This document shows positions 35,461-44,479 of a stretch of DNA of 64,000 bases, piece by piece (the first letter of the stretch is position 1; every line of letters begins with the position of its first letter). Under the pieces are notes generated by a model. The model had not been told where the DNA came from and did no database searches. It worked only from the letters and a program-made list of their open reading frames with translations. Source of the DNA: Blautia coccoides. Its GTDB lineage: Bacteria > Bacillota > Clostridia > Lachnospirales > Lachnospiraceae. Where the stretch lies: assembly GCF_034355335.1 (NCBI RefSeq), contig NZ_CP136422.1, forward strand, positions 4,934,501 through 4,998,500, written 5' to 3'. The translations under genes and the position numbers were made by a program.

Positions 35461-36711
35461 TCACTGCCAGTTTAACTTATTCTCCATTACGATCTTCTGT
35501 TCATTTGCCCGGATACACCCAATCTCATAGCAGTCATAGTATCGGCTCAGATAAGCGGCTGTCTGTGCTGCCGCCTCCCGATGCACAACCAGGATAAATC
35601 CCACACCACAGTTGAATGTGGAGAGCATTTCCTTATCGCTTATATTGCCGCACTGCCTGATAAACCGGAAGACAGGCAGTGTCCTTATCTTATCCAGCTC
35701 TATCACAGCACTTAATCCGTCCGGGATCACCCGGCACAGATTCCCTTCTATGCCGCCGCCTGTAATGTGTGCCATGCCGTGAACACAGTTTTTTTCCATT
35801 ATCCCCTTCAGGGCTTTATAATAAGGCGTATGGGGTTTCATGATCTGCTCAGTGAATGTCATGCCATCCACCTTTTCCAGCTTAATTTCCGGCATCCGGT
35901 CCATGAGCATACGGACCAAGGAATATCCGTTGGTATGCAGCCCGTTAGACGCAAGCGCCAGCACTATATCCCCCTCCTCTATGGCAGAGCCGTCAATGAT
36001 CCTGTCTCTCTCCACGATCCCGGCAATACTGGAGGTAAGCACATACAGCCCCTTTTCCACCACTGCCGGCTGCACGCTTGTCTCCCCTCCCACCAGGGAG
36101 CATTCATTCTCCCGGCAGGCATCTGACACGCCTTTGACCAGTGCGCTGATCGTATCCTTTTCGGCATTTCCACATACGATCGTGTCCAGCACGGCAAGTG
36201 GCTTTGCCCCCATAACGGCAATGTCATTGACCAGGTGGTTTATCATATCATGACAGATGGAATCCGTATAACCATACTCCATGGCAAGCTTCTGCTTGGA
36301 CCCCGGTTCCTCTGATTTCAATACCAGCACAGGATTCTTTATCTCCGGAAAAGAAATATCATAGAGAGACGCAAATGGACCAAGTCCGTTCAAAACCCTT
36401 TTATCCCTTGTCTCCAGGTGCTTTGCCATTTCCTTTTTGATCGTATCCGTGTAGGCAATGTCCACTCCCGCCTTACTGTAGGACAACTCCTCCCCGTCCT
36501 TCTCACAGCCCGAAAGCAGTTCGTCCACGGTCACCTCCATGGCTTTTGAGAGCTCAGGGAGCAACTCCACATTTGGAAATGTGCTGCCGTTCTCCCATTT
36601 GGAAACAGCCTGAAAAGAAATATTCAGCCTGTCGGCAAGGTGCTGCTGCGTCATTCCTAGCTCTCTTCTTTTTCTGGAAATAAAACCTCCTATTTTCACA
36701 CTGTCAAGCAT
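35461..36711 (-). CDS. XRE HTH domain fused to a PurM-like (AIR synthase) enzyme
   Basis: A 416-residue protein. Residues 8-65 are a complete Cro/CI HTH (RRELGMTQQHLADRLNISFQ, AVSKWENGSTFPNVELLPEL). Residues 75-416 are a PurM-like domain: YSKAGVDI, HDMINHLVNDIAVMGAKPL, CSLVGGETSVQP, ALASNGLHTNGYSLVRML and HITGGGIEGNLCRVIP. These align with the ATP and FGAM binding segments of phosphoribosylformylglycinamidine cyclo-ligase (GGET, SxGxHSNGYSLVR). Differences from PurM include PGSKQKLA in place of GVGTKLKLA and SVQP in place of AEMPG. No other pur gene is nearby. It may be a purine-responsive regulator or a regulated enzyme; which of these is open. Confidence 0.88.
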   Translation of the reverse strand: MLDSVKIGGFISRKRRELGMTQQHLADRLNISFQAVSKWENGSTFPNVELLPELSKAMEVTVDELLSGCEKDGEELSYSKAGVDIAYTDTIKKEMAKHLETRDKRVLNGLGPFASLYDISFPEIKNPVLVLKSEEPGSKQKLAMEYGYTDSICHDMINHLVNDIAVMGAKPLAVLDTIVCGNAEKDTISALVKGVSDACRENECSLVGGETSVQPAVVEKGLYVLTSSIAGIVERDRIIDGSAIEEGDIVLALASNGLHTNGYSLVRMLMDRMPEIKLEKVDGMTFTEQIMKPHTPYYKALKGIMEKNCVHGMAHITGGGIEGNLCRVIPDGLSAVIELDKIRTLPVFRFIRQCGNISDKEMLSTFNCGVGFILVVHREAAAQTAAYLSRYYDCYEIGCIRANEQKIVMENKLNWQ

Positions 36712-36812
36712 GATACTTCCTCCTCATCTGCTCTGCGGATTTTCTTTTTATGCTTTAATCATACCTCTGCGCCTTCTATCGGGCAATAACGGAATATTTG
36801 AATTTCTTCTCA

Positions 36813-38144
36813 CTATTCAACCTCCGGTAGAGTCCCTCTTTTATAATTTCTCCAAAGACCTGCCGTCAGAAGCAGGGTTGAAACCTCAGCCGCCGGAAAA
36901 GCCAGCCAGATCCCGTCCATCTTCCAGATAAAAGACAGTACAAAAGCGAAAAACAAGATGGCAGCAACACCTCTTGCAAAGGCAATAGAAAAAGATTCCC
37001 TTCCTCTCTCCACGGCTCCCATAAAAGCTGCTGCCACAATGTTGATCCCTGCCGGACAAAAGCCCAGAAAATACAGCCTTAATCCCCAAAAGGCGATCTT
37101 CGCAAGTTCCTGATTCCCCTCGCTGTTAAAGATCCCCACCAGATTTCCGGTAAACCCAAATGCGGCAGCACTGAAGAGGATTCCCACGCCTGCTGCCAGC
37201 AGGACCGCTCTTAAAAACACACCGGTACATTCCCTTTTTCTGCCTTCCCCGTAGAAGCGGCTGATCAGGGGCTGGCTGCCCTGCGAGATGCCGGTAAAGA
37301 CAGATACCGCCACCAGAGCCAGATTCGCCACAATGCCGTAAGCCGCCACACCTGTGTTTCCCGCCAGTCGCAGTATCAGCAGGTTAAACACAATGAGCAC
37401 AACCGCAGAGGACAGCTCATTGATGAACGCGGATATTCCCAGGCTGCAGATATCTGACACCTGCCGTGCAAATGCTCTCATATTAAATCCAAAGCTCCAG
37501 GTAAATTGGTTTTTCCTCCTGATAAAGTGCAGAGACAAAAGTACCAGGCTGATGACCGGGGCAAAACCGGTGGCAAGGGCAGCTCCGAAGATTCCCATAT
37601 TGAGGGGAAATAAGAATACATAATCGAGCACAATATTAGAAAAGCTCCCGGTCAGCATAGCCGCCATGGAAAGACGCGGGCTGCCGTCGTTTCGGACAAA
37701 CGCGATCAGTATATTGTTCATAATAAAAAACGGCGCAAATCCCAGGATCGTCTTCAAATAACTGCCTGTCATCTCCTGTATAACGCCCTCAGCTCCCAGG
37801 ACTTTTGCCACAGCATCTGAACCGACAGCCCCCACAAGCAGCAGCACCAGTCCCACGGTGATACCCGCTGCCGCCGAAGCGGTAAATACCTGATTTCCCT
37901 TTTGCGTCTCATTCTGTGCCCGGCAGATAGCAAAACGTGTGGCGCCTCCGATTCCCAGCATCAGGCCCAGCCCGTTTATGATACTGTAGACGGAAATAGC
38001 CAGATTCAGTGCTGTCAGGCCATCTGCCCCCAGTCTCTTTGAGATAAAGAATGTATCCGCCAGAATATAACAGGACAAGCCCAGCATTCCCAGGACATTC
38101 AGGGATATGTACTTATAAAATTCTCTGCTTATTTGTTTCTGCAT
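36813..38144 (-). CDS. MATE family efflux transporter
   Basis: A 443-residue protein with twelve predicted helices. It starts at MQKQISREFYKYISLN (AAGGAGA before ATG 38144). Features typical of MATE pumps are LSCYILADTFFISKRLGADGLTALNLAISV at the start and the repeat in the second half (SDICSLGISAFINELSSAV, SQGSQPLISRFYGEG). It exports cationic compounds using Na+ or H+. Between it and the XRE-PurM gene lie about 100 bp with no terminator visible, so partial cotranscription is possible. Confidence 0.93.
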   Translation of the reverse strand: MQKQISREFYKYISLNVLGMLGLSCYILADTFFISKRLGADGLTALNLAISVYSIINGLGLMLGIGGATRFAICRAQNETQKGNQVFTASAAAGITVGLVLLLVGAVGSDAVAKVLGAEGVIQEMTGSYLKTILGFAPFFIMNNILIAFVRNDGSPRLSMAAMLTGSFSNIVLDYVFLFPLNMGIFGAALATGFAPVISLVLLSLHFIRRKNQFTWSFGFNMRAFARQVSDICSLGISAFINELSSAVVLIVFNLLILRLAGNTGVAAYGIVANLALVAVSVFTGISQGSQPLISRFYGEGRKRECTGVFLRAVLLAAGVGILFSAAAFGFTGNLVGIFNSEGNQELAKIAFWGLRLYFLGFCPAGINIVAAAFMGAVERGRESFSIAFARGVAAILFFAFVLSFIWKMDGIWLAFPAAEVSTLLLTAGLWRNYKRGTLPEVE

Positions 38145-38182
38145 AGCTGATCTCCTTGTATTTTCTAATATGCAATAAAATA

Positions 38183-38238
38183 AAAAATGCCCAAATACAT
38201 TCCTTCCATGACCTACCGGAATGTATTCAGGCATTTTT
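38183..38238. terminator. Strong hairpin between the phosphoesterase and MATE genes
   Basis: AAAAATGCC pairs with GGCATTTTT and an inner AATACATTCC pairs with GGAATGTATT, leaving a loop of about 14 nt. On the minus strand TTTTTTATTTT follows. It ends the phosphoesterase transcript but also sits 39 bp ahead of the MATE start, where it could attenuate. Confidence 0.8.
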
Positions 38239-38269
38239 CCGTCTACCCGGTGGCAGACGGATGCTTATG

Positions 38270-38824
38270 CTATTGTATATCACCGGAGGGATTTTTGCAA
38301 GAGGGTTTTTGCGGTTCACTCTGCGGTATGTTATTTTGAAAACCGCTTTCCTCCCGGGCTTTTATAGCTGCATCTGTGTGGGGAATGTCTATGCGGCTTA
38401 CCTGTATCCCTCCCTTCCCTGTCTCCAGAACTGCCATGGTGATATCCTGGTTAAAACGGCGTCTTCCGCAGCTTCCCGGGTTAAGAAAAAGGCATCCGTC
38501 TTTTCGTTCCTCCGAATATTTATGGGAATGGCCGAATACCACCACATTTACACCTGTCAGATCCTGGGGAATCTCCTTTTTATTATGCACCATATAGAAA
38601 GTAATACCGTCCAGTTCAAATCGCAGGAATGGCGGTATATCTTCCGCCCATTCTTTGTCATTGTTTCCTCTGACAATATACAGAGGCTTATCTTTTGAAA
38701 GTTCATCCACAATTTTACGGGTGTTGATATCTCCGCCATGAAGAACTGCATCACAGGTATTTACAATTTCCATCACCTCAGGGCGAAGAAGTCCATGGGT
38801 ATCGGATAAGACTGCTATTTTCAT
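38270..38824 (-). CDS. YfcE/MJ0936-type metallophosphoesterase
   Basis: A 184-residue calcineurin-like phosphoesterase from MKIAVLSDTHG; the start is supported by AGGAGC. All metal-binding motifs are present: SDTHG, VLHGGDI, VRGNND, VFGHSH and FLNPGS. Family members hydrolyse phosphodiesters such as bis-pNPP; the natural substrate is unknown. A C-terminal extension of about 25 polar residues (NIPQSEPQKPSCKNPSG) is extra. Confidence 0.92.
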   Translation of the reverse strand: MKIAVLSDTHGLLRPEVMEIVNTCDAVLHGGDINTRKIVDELSKDKPLYIVRGNNDKEWAEDIPPFLRFELDGITFYMVHNKKEIPQDLTGVNVVVFGHSHKYSEERKDGCLFLNPGSCGRRRFNQDITMAVLETGKGGIQVSRIDIPHTDAAIKAREESGFQNNIPQSEPQKPSCKNPSGDIQ

Positions 38825-38900
38825 TTGACTGCTCCTGATCACTTAAAATTTCTTCTATCTTATCCGAAATCTTTTTCTTTGTAAAGCATTTGTCTCCTGT

Positions 38901-39185
38901 TCATGAAAATTTTGTAACTCCCATCATTCCCAGCATTACCACACCACCTGCCATGTAAATGCCATGCACGGTAAGACATATTTTCATAAGGTTATTCTTA
39001 ACCTTCCCTCTGGTGTAAGCGGCAATGGTAAAGACACCTCCCAGCAGCATCACTGCAATATATATCAAAATAATAATTTCTGCCATAGGCTGCTCCAACG
39101 CCCACGGGTTTTTCCGGATAGGGAAAATCGTAAACGGGAAAAAAAGTAAGATCACGCTCACCGCGGTAATTATTTTTTCTTTCAT
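38901..39185 (-). CDS. Small three-helix membrane protein
   Basis: A 94-residue protein of three hydrophobic segments (about 5-22, 34-58 and 67-90) with short basic loops (YTRGKVKNNLMK). I do not recognise the family. It lies 6 bp after the last permease gene of the ABC exporter, so it is probably cotranscribed and may assist export or immunity. Confidence 0.7.
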   Translation of the reverse strand: MKEKIITAVSVILLFFPFTIFPIRKNPWALEQPMAEIIILIYIAVMLLGGVFTIAAYTRGKVKNNLMKICLTVHGIYMAGGVVMLGMMGVTKFS

Positions 39186-39191
39186 CTTAAC

Positions 39192-39962
39192 CTATCTCCT
39201 CTCTGCCTGTCCGAAACAAATACAGGCGGTAAACAGACTAACCACCGTGATTCCCACTGCTGCAGGTATAAACGGTATCAGCTCAAAAGCAAAGGTTCCC
39301 ATATTTGACGCCAGCTCATGCATTCTGGACGCAGTCATGAGAAACGGATAGCACATAGGGTACGCAAACCATATTTTCGTGTTGATAAGAAGGACAGACG
39401 GTACAATAGACGCCATACCCACACCCATGGAAAAAATAGGTGTCCGGATACACACGGCAAGCAGCCAAAAAAACGCAGCCATGGGTATAGAAGAAATATA
39501 GATTGTTCCCGCCTCTCTCAGTATGTCAATGACAGGCAGCATAAAATCATAACCCTGAGTATGGGACGCAATGGCTGCACTGGGGAAGTATGCCAGTGTC
39601 ATAAACAGCATCTGTGCTGCTGCCAGCAAAAGAAGGACACAAAATTTTGCCAGGCAGAGGCGTGCCGCAGATACAGGCAGAGCCAGCATTTTCAGGATTC
39701 CCCTGTTCCTGCGTTCCGTCTGTATCAGCATCACTGTACTGATCACAATACTTGCAGGGTACATGAACCAGGCATATCCCATAAAGCTCTGGATAAAAAA
39801 GTTATTTTCCGGGGATATCCCCTCATTTCCCATGGTAAAATTAATATCCGCGTTGATCACACTGGTCAGCCATATGAGAAATACGGGGATCACCAAGATC
39901 CAGAGGATACCTGAGCGGCGTATCTTTTTCAGTTCTACTCCTGTCAGCGATAAAAAGCTCAT
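39192..39962 (-). CDS. ABC-2 permease, lantibiotic-immunity type (LanE/G-like)
   Basis: A 256-residue permease with six helices starting MSFLSLTGVELKKIRRS; AAGGAGGA fixes ATG 39962. The opening basic segment and the paired arrangement with a second similar permease and a BcrA-type ATPase match lantibiotic self-protection exporters (LanFEG, MutEFG). The start overlaps the stop of the upstream permease by ATGA. No lantibiotic precursor or modification enzyme is present, so it is more likely to defend against foreign antimicrobial peptides. Confidence 0.82.
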   Translation of the reverse strand: MSFLSLTGVELKKIRRSGILWILVIPVFLIWLTSVINADINFTMGNEGISPENNFFIQSFMGYAWFMYPASIVISTVMLIQTERRNRGILKMLALPVSAARLCLAKFCVLLLLAAAQMLFMTLAYFPSAAIASHTQGYDFMLPVIDILREAGTIYISSIPMAAFFWLLAVCIRTPIFSMGVGMASIVPSVLLINTKIWFAYPMCYPFLMTASRMHELASNMGTFAFELIPFIPAAVGITVVSLFTACICFGQAERR

Positions 39963-40681
39963 GTGAAATTCCTCCTTATTTTTAGACATATGATTTCCAG
40001 CACTCCAATGCCCACGGTTTCCACGCAAGATATGATAAGACATTTAACAGCCTGTGTATCCTGAAGCGCCAGGTATATCTTCATGGGCATCATAAACGGC
40101 AGATAAGAAAGTATTCCGCCTCCATTCTGAAGGATGGAAGTCATAAACAGAGAGATGGTGCCGATTCCCAGTGATATCCACATATTTTTACACAGGGAGG
40201 ATACTGCTGTCATAAAAATGAGCAGCGGAAGAAACATGACAAATGAAAATCCCATGCTCTTTCCTATCTCTGCCGTAAATATTCGGTCCGCTGAGAACCA
40301 CTTCCATCCGCAGAACAGAAAAGCTGTGCCTCCCAGAACCAGCACCCCCGCTGTCAAAACCAGCAGCACACTGCATTTGCCAAAGAACAGATTCTCCTGA
40401 TGCTTTGGGAGGGTATCCATGCGCTGCATGGCATTGTCAGCAAATTCTGTGTGGTACATAATACACGCGCCGATAATAAGGAGAAAGGACAAAAGCATAG
40501 ACATAATCTGCCAGTTGGCTCCCGTCAAGATCACTGTGGGGGGAGCCTGCTGATCCACAAAGCTTTCCGGGCGGAGCGCAGTATTAACCACCGGAACTGC
40601 TGCCGTCAGAAGTCCACCGGCTAAAAAGGCAGGGAAGAAGCCGGTCCGCCTCATCTTTTTCCACTCCAATGCTGATGTCAT
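39959..40681 (-). CDS. ABC-2 permease, lantibiotic-immunity type (LanE/G-like)
   Basis: A 240-residue six-helix permease starting MTSALEWKKMRRTGFFPAF. It overlaps both neighbours by ATGA, making the three ABC genes one translationally coupled unit. It shares layout with the next permease (short basic N-terminus, large first periplasmic loop), which is expected for the heterodimeric LanE/LanG pair. An alternative reading is a bacitracin-type BcrB exporter. Confidence 0.82.
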   Translation of the reverse strand: MTSALEWKKMRRTGFFPAFLAGGLLTAAVPVVNTALRPESFVDQQAPPTVILTGANWQIMSMLLSFLLIIGACIMYHTEFADNAMQRMDTLPKHQENLFFGKCSVLLVLTAGVLVLGGTAFLFCGWKWFSADRIFTAEIGKSMGFSFVMFLPLLIFMTAVSSLCKNMWISLGIGTISLFMTSILQNGGGILSYLPFMMPMKIYLALQDTQAVKCLIISCVETVGIGVLEIICLKIRRNFT

Positions 40682-41433
40682 CTTCCGGCACCTCTCTTTC
40701 TGTTATCTTCCTCCACCATTGCCAGAAAAGTGTCTTCCAGATTATCGGATGGGTATCCTTCAAAATCAGCCGTCTGTCTCAGTTCCTTCAGATTTCCTTC
40801 AAAGAGCAGGCGGCCATGATTCAAAATTCCGATATCATCTGCCATAAGCTCCACCTCGGGAAGCAGATGGGAAGATACCAAAACTGTGCAGTCGTACTTT
40901 TTCGGGAGAGAACGGATCAATGTCCTGATTTCATGGATTCCCACAGGATCAAGACCATTCGTTGGCTCATCCAGGAGCAAAATGGGCGGTCTTCCCATAA
41001 GGGCGGAAGCCAGCCCCAGCCTTTGCTTCATGCCAAGAGAATATTTTCTGGCAAGGCGGCTGCGGTACTGGGTCAGCCCCACCATCTCCAGGGTTTCCGC
41101 CACACTGGATTTGGGAAGACCTAGGATTTTTCTTATGATCTCCAGATTCTCCTCACCTGTCAGGTTGCCATAAAAAGCAGGGGCCTCTATAAAAGAGCCT
41201 ACCTCCCTGAGAATTTTCATCCTGTCTCCAGGAAATGTGTGGTTGTTAATGGTAAAGCGGCCTTTTGTGGGTTTTGTCAGTCCCAAAAACATTTTCATGG
41301 TAGTGGATTTTCCGGCTCCGTTTGGTCCCAGGAATCCATAGACACTGCCCTGGCGTATGTGCATGTTCAGGTCTGTGACAGCGGTAAAATCAGCGTATTC
41401 TTTTGTCAGATGATATGTTTCTATAATATTCAT
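40678..41433 (-). CDS. ABC ATPase, BcrA/LanF type
   Basis: A 251-residue ATPase from MNIIETYHLTKEY; AGGGAG is spaced properly only for ATG 41433, not 41439. Walker A GPNGAGKSTTMKMFLG, Q-loop region, signature YSLGMKQRLGLASAL and Walker B ILLLDEPTNGLDPVGI are intact. The accessory part (LKELRQTADFEGY and onward) matches the bacitracin/lantibiotic protection group. The promoter faces three phased CCTTACAT repeats shared with the divergent two-component genes. Confidence 0.9.
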   Translation of the reverse strand: MNIIETYHLTKEYADFTAVTDLNMHIRQGSVYGFLGPNGAGKSTTMKMFLGLTKPTKGRFTINNHTFPGDRMKILREVGSFIEAPAFYGNLTGEENLEIIRKILGLPKSSVAETLEMVGLTQYRSRLARKYSLGMKQRLGLASALMGRPPILLLDEPTNGLDPVGIHEIRTLIRSLPKKYDCTVLVSSHLLPEVELMADDIGILNHGRLLFEGNLKELRQTADFEGYPSDNLEDTFLAMVEEDNRKRGAGR

Positions 41434-41500
41434 TTTCATGTCTCCCTTCCGGATTTTCGCTTGGCTGCTGAATCGTTGTTTTTTTCTTGTTTCTGTCTCT

Positions 41501-41556
41501 ATTATAGAAACCCAACCTTACATCTGCATTCTGATAACCTTACATTTACCTTACAT
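41501..41556 (-). promoter_or_regulatory. Activated promoter with phased direct repeats for the ABC exporter
   Basis: A perfect minus-strand -10 TATAAT (41501-41506) lacks a good -35. CCTTACAT occurs at 41516-41523, 41538-41545 and 41549-41556, spaced 22 and 11 bp, that is two and one helical turns. OmpR/PhoB-type regulators bind such repeats, so the adjacent response regulator likely activates the exporter here. A plus-strand TATAAT (41593-41598) serves the regulator itself. Confidence 0.7.
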
Positions 41557-41637
41557 TTTGCTTTTCTTCCAACAGGCAGAAGATTTTCCTGATATAATGA
41601 GAATACGGAAAATATATTTGCAGGGAGGTATCAGAAT

Positions 41638-42345
41638 ATGGCAGATGACCGTTTGAAAAGAAAAAGGATTCTTCTCGTAGATGATGAACCGGAGCTGCTT
41701 CATATGGTTCTCTCTATTTTACAGGAAGAGGGCTATTTGCAGATAAAGACAGCAAAAAATGCAGCGGAGGCACTGACAGCCTGTCGTGAATGGTGTCCCG
41801 AGCTTGGTATTTTCGATGTTATGCTGCCCGATGGAGACGGCTTTTCCCTGTTTCAAAAGGTACGGAAATTTTCTGACTTTCCTATCCTTTTTCTGACCGC
41901 GCGGGGAGAAGATGAGGATAAATTTACAGGACTTGGCCTGGGTGCTGATGATTATGTGGTAAAACCGTTTCTACCCAGAGAATTGATCCTGCGGATTCAT
42001 GTGATATTAAAACGATGCTATAAAAACGAGTCAAACCTTGTGTATTTAAAGAGCTGTACCCTGGACTTTGACCGAGCGGAAGTTATTCGGGACAAAGAAC
42101 ATATTGCCCTGACCGCCAAGGAATTTGATCTGCTGCAGGTACTCAGCAGGAATGCGGGAAGGATCGTGACAATTGATATGCTCTGTGAGGCTGTGTGGGG
42201 AGACAATCCTTTTGGATATGAAAATTCCCTTATGGCCCATATCCGGAGGATACGGGAAAAAATCGAGGAGAATCCATCCAAACCGGAATCTCTTTTGACG
42301 GTTAAAGGACTTGGATATAAATTGCTCATGGAGGATGGACGATGA
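41638..42345 (+). CDS. OmpR-family response regulator
   Basis: A 235-residue regulator with receiver features RILLVDDEPELL, phospho-acceptor in LGIFDVMLPDGDGFSLF, LFLTARGEDEDKF and VKPFLPREL. The C-terminal winged helix carries IALTAKEFDLLQVLSRN and NSLMAHIRRIREKI. AGGGAGG lies before the ATG. The gene overlaps the kinase gene (ATGA) and is divergent from the ABC exporter, the standard layout of antimicrobial-peptide sensing modules. Confidence 0.92.
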   Translation: MADDRLKRKRILLVDDEPELLHMVLSILQEEGYLQIKTAKNAAEALTACREWCPELGIFDVMLPDGDGFSLFQKVRKFSDFPILFLTARGEDEDKFTGLGLGADDYVVKPFLPRELILRIHVILKRCYKNESNLVYLKSCTLDFDRAEVIRDKEHIALTAKEFDLLQVLSRNAGRIVTIDMLCEAVWGDNPFGYENSLMAHIRRIREKIEENPSKPESLLTVKGLGYKLLMEDGR

Positions 42346-43766
42346 AGAGTATTCTAAAACTGATCAAACGGTTTATTGTCACTATGCTGTTTACTCTCGT
42401 TCTGCTGTTTTTTCTGAATCTCTTTCTTTTCCTTCTTGTCTCTTACAGGCAGGCTGCCAACCACGGGGCATGGTCCTCCGCGGATACTGTGGCATCTGCT
42501 CTTACTCAGAACCGAGATGGAACGTATCAGCTCTCCGCACAGGGAGAGGATGTTCTTTCCAGGACAGATGCCTGGGCTATCTTAGTGGATAATGAGACAG
42601 GTTATATTCTCTGGAACAGCAGCAATCTTCCTGAGGGGATACCCACGCAATACTCTGCTGCCAGCATTGCTATGGCAGTCAGAGGGTATATCAATGACTA
42701 TCCTGTCACGTCCAGCGGATATGGTGATGATTTGATCCTGCTTGGGTTTCCGAAAAATTCTTATTGGAAATTAATGTCCAATACATTTGATCTTGACTTC
42801 ATCAAAAACATGCCTAAAACAATACTTTTGTTCTTGGGATGTAACCTGTTCTTCATATTTTTTGTATATATGATCGTCACGTCAGGCGTTCTGCGCTCTG
42901 TAAGACCGGTCATCCAGGGAATTGAGTCGCTTCCGTCGGACAGGAATGTTTATGTAAAGGAAAAAGGTTTGCTTTCGGATTTGGCAATTTCCATTAATAA
43001 AGCTGCGGAAAAACTGCGGAATCAGGATTATCAGCTCCGAAAAAAAGAGACTGCCCGGGCAAACTGGATCGCCGGGGTGTCACATGATATCAGGACCCCC
43101 CTTTCTATGGTTATGGGATACGCAAGCCAGATTGAGGAGAACAGGAACCTGCCGGAAAGAGAACGGAATAAGGCACAGATCATTAGGCAGCAGAGTCTGC
43201 GGATGAAAAATCTGGTCAACGATCTGAATCTGGCGTCAAAGCTTGAGTATAATGTGCAGCCACTTCATTTGGACACTGTAAATTTAGTTTCTCTTGTCCG
43301 GCAGACAGCAGTGGACTTCCTGAATCTAGATCTGGAGGGGAAATATCCGATCCAATGGATCGCAGGGGAGGAGCTGCAGAGTTGTTATGTAAAGGCGGAT
43401 AAGGGGCTGCTGAGACGGGCGGTATCCAATTTGATCACAAACAGCCAGGTGCACAATCCGGATGGCTGTACCTTGTCTGTCTCCGTGGGGAGAGCCGGGA
43501 AAAACTGCAGGATCACGGTTTGGGATAATGGTGTCGGAGTTACGGATGAAGAGCTTGAAAGGATTCAGAAGGCCCCTCATTATATGGTATGTGACCGGGA
43601 GACAGGCAATCAGAGACATGGACTTGGGCTGATGCTGGTGAGACAGATCGCGGAGGTACACGGCGGAGGCATGGAGGTTTCGCGCAGAGAAAACGGAGGC
43701 TTCCAGGTTGTTATCTGGGTGCCGGGAATGGTTCCGGTCACGGACGGGAAACCGGCTGCTCCTTGA
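42342..43766 (+). CDS. Sensor histidine kinase partner of the exporter's response regulator
   Basis: A 474-residue kinase: helix at 10-35, an extracytoplasmic domain of about 110 residues, a second helix at about 160-180, a HAMP-like region, HisKA motif GVSHDIRTPLSMVMGYA and HATPase motifs NLITNSQVHN, WDNGVGVTDEEL and RHGLGLML. The sizeable external domain suggests direct ligand sensing rather than the short BceS type. Its 3' end overlaps the convergent DUF1275 gene by 29 bp. Confidence 0.92.
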   Translation: MKSILKLIKRFIVTMLFTLVLLFFLNLFLFLLVSYRQAANHGAWSSADTVASALTQNRDGTYQLSAQGEDVLSRTDAWAILVDNETGYILWNSSNLPEGIPTQYSAASIAMAVRGYINDYPVTSSGYGDDLILLGFPKNSYWKLMSNTFDLDFIKNMPKTILLFLGCNLFFIFFVYMIVTSGVLRSVRPVIQGIESLPSDRNVYVKEKGLLSDLAISINKAAEKLRNQDYQLRKKETARANWIAGVSHDIRTPLSMVMGYASQIEENRNLPERERNKAQIIRQQSLRMKNLVNDLNLASKLEYNVQPLHLDTVNLVSLVRQTAVDFLNLDLEGKYPIQWIAGEELQSCYVKADKGLLRRAVSNLITNSQVHNPDGCTLSVSVGRAGKNCRITVWDNGVGVTDEELERIQKAPHYMVCDRETGNQRHGLGLMLVRQIAEVHGGGMEVSRRENGGFQVVIWVPGMVPVTDGKPAAP

Positions 43767-44436
43767 TAAACATGAGGATAAATCCTGCCAGAAGAAGAAG
43801 GGCAGCTATCCAGATGGAGGGATCACCCAGGTGAGCAGTGATCAAGGCTCCGGCAGTGGCGCCCACGGCAAAGATCAGGATAACAAAATAATAGTGCAAA
43901 CTCTTCTGCTTTAATATTTTGTCTTTTGTTATATGATATCTGCACAGCATCTCGGTGGCGCTTCGTATGTTGCCGATACACATGGTCGTTGCACAGGGCA
44001 GACCATGGAATTTCCGGAAGCTGTTGACCTGCATGGCACAGGCAAAGGACATGAGGGCATTGGCACTTATGTTCAGAGATTGGGGCAGAAGGCCTGTCAA
44101 GACCAATAGAAAGGCTTCTATCAGCAGGATAACCTGTCTCCAGTGTATCTTTTCGTTTTCTCTGAAACGATGGTGCACCCGCTCTGTAATATAAACCCCT
44201 AGAAAGAACGCGCAAAGGGGAACCAGGTAGTGAAGCGCTGTCTTCCATTGACCCTGGGCCAGGTTCTGTCCCAGGAGAACGATATTGCCGGTCTGGGCAT
44301 TGGCAAAAACTTTGCCGCGGCAGTTATAGGAATAGGCGTCCTGAAAACCACCGGCCAGGGTTAGAAATATGGCAAGGGGCATGGACTCTGACATTTGCCT
44401 GCTCTGACATTTGCCTTTTTTTACTTCTGTTTTCAT
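43738..44436 (-). CDS. YoaK/DUF1275 family membrane protein
   Basis: A 232-residue protein with six helices. Family hallmarks are LTLAGGFQDAYSYNCRGKVFANAQTGNIVLLG near the N-terminus and a repeated-like MCIGNIRSATEMLC segment in the second half. DUF1275 (YoaK) proteins have no established substrate. GAGGAGG precedes the ATG. It is convergent with, and overlaps, the kinase gene. Confidence 0.9.
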   Translation of the reverse strand: MKTEVKKGKCQSRQMSESMPLAIFLTLAGGFQDAYSYNCRGKVFANAQTGNIVLLGQNLAQGQWKTALHYLVPLCAFFLGVYITERVHHRFRENEKIHWRQVILLIEAFLLVLTGLLPQSLNISANALMSFACAMQVNSFRKFHGLPCATTMCIGNIRSATEMLCRYHITKDKILKQKSLHYYFVILIFAVGATAGALITAHLGDPSIWIAALLLLAGFILMFIKEQPVSRP

Positions 44437-44479
44437 GATTCCTCCTCTTGACTGCTGCAGGTTTGGGTTGTTTTTTGTT

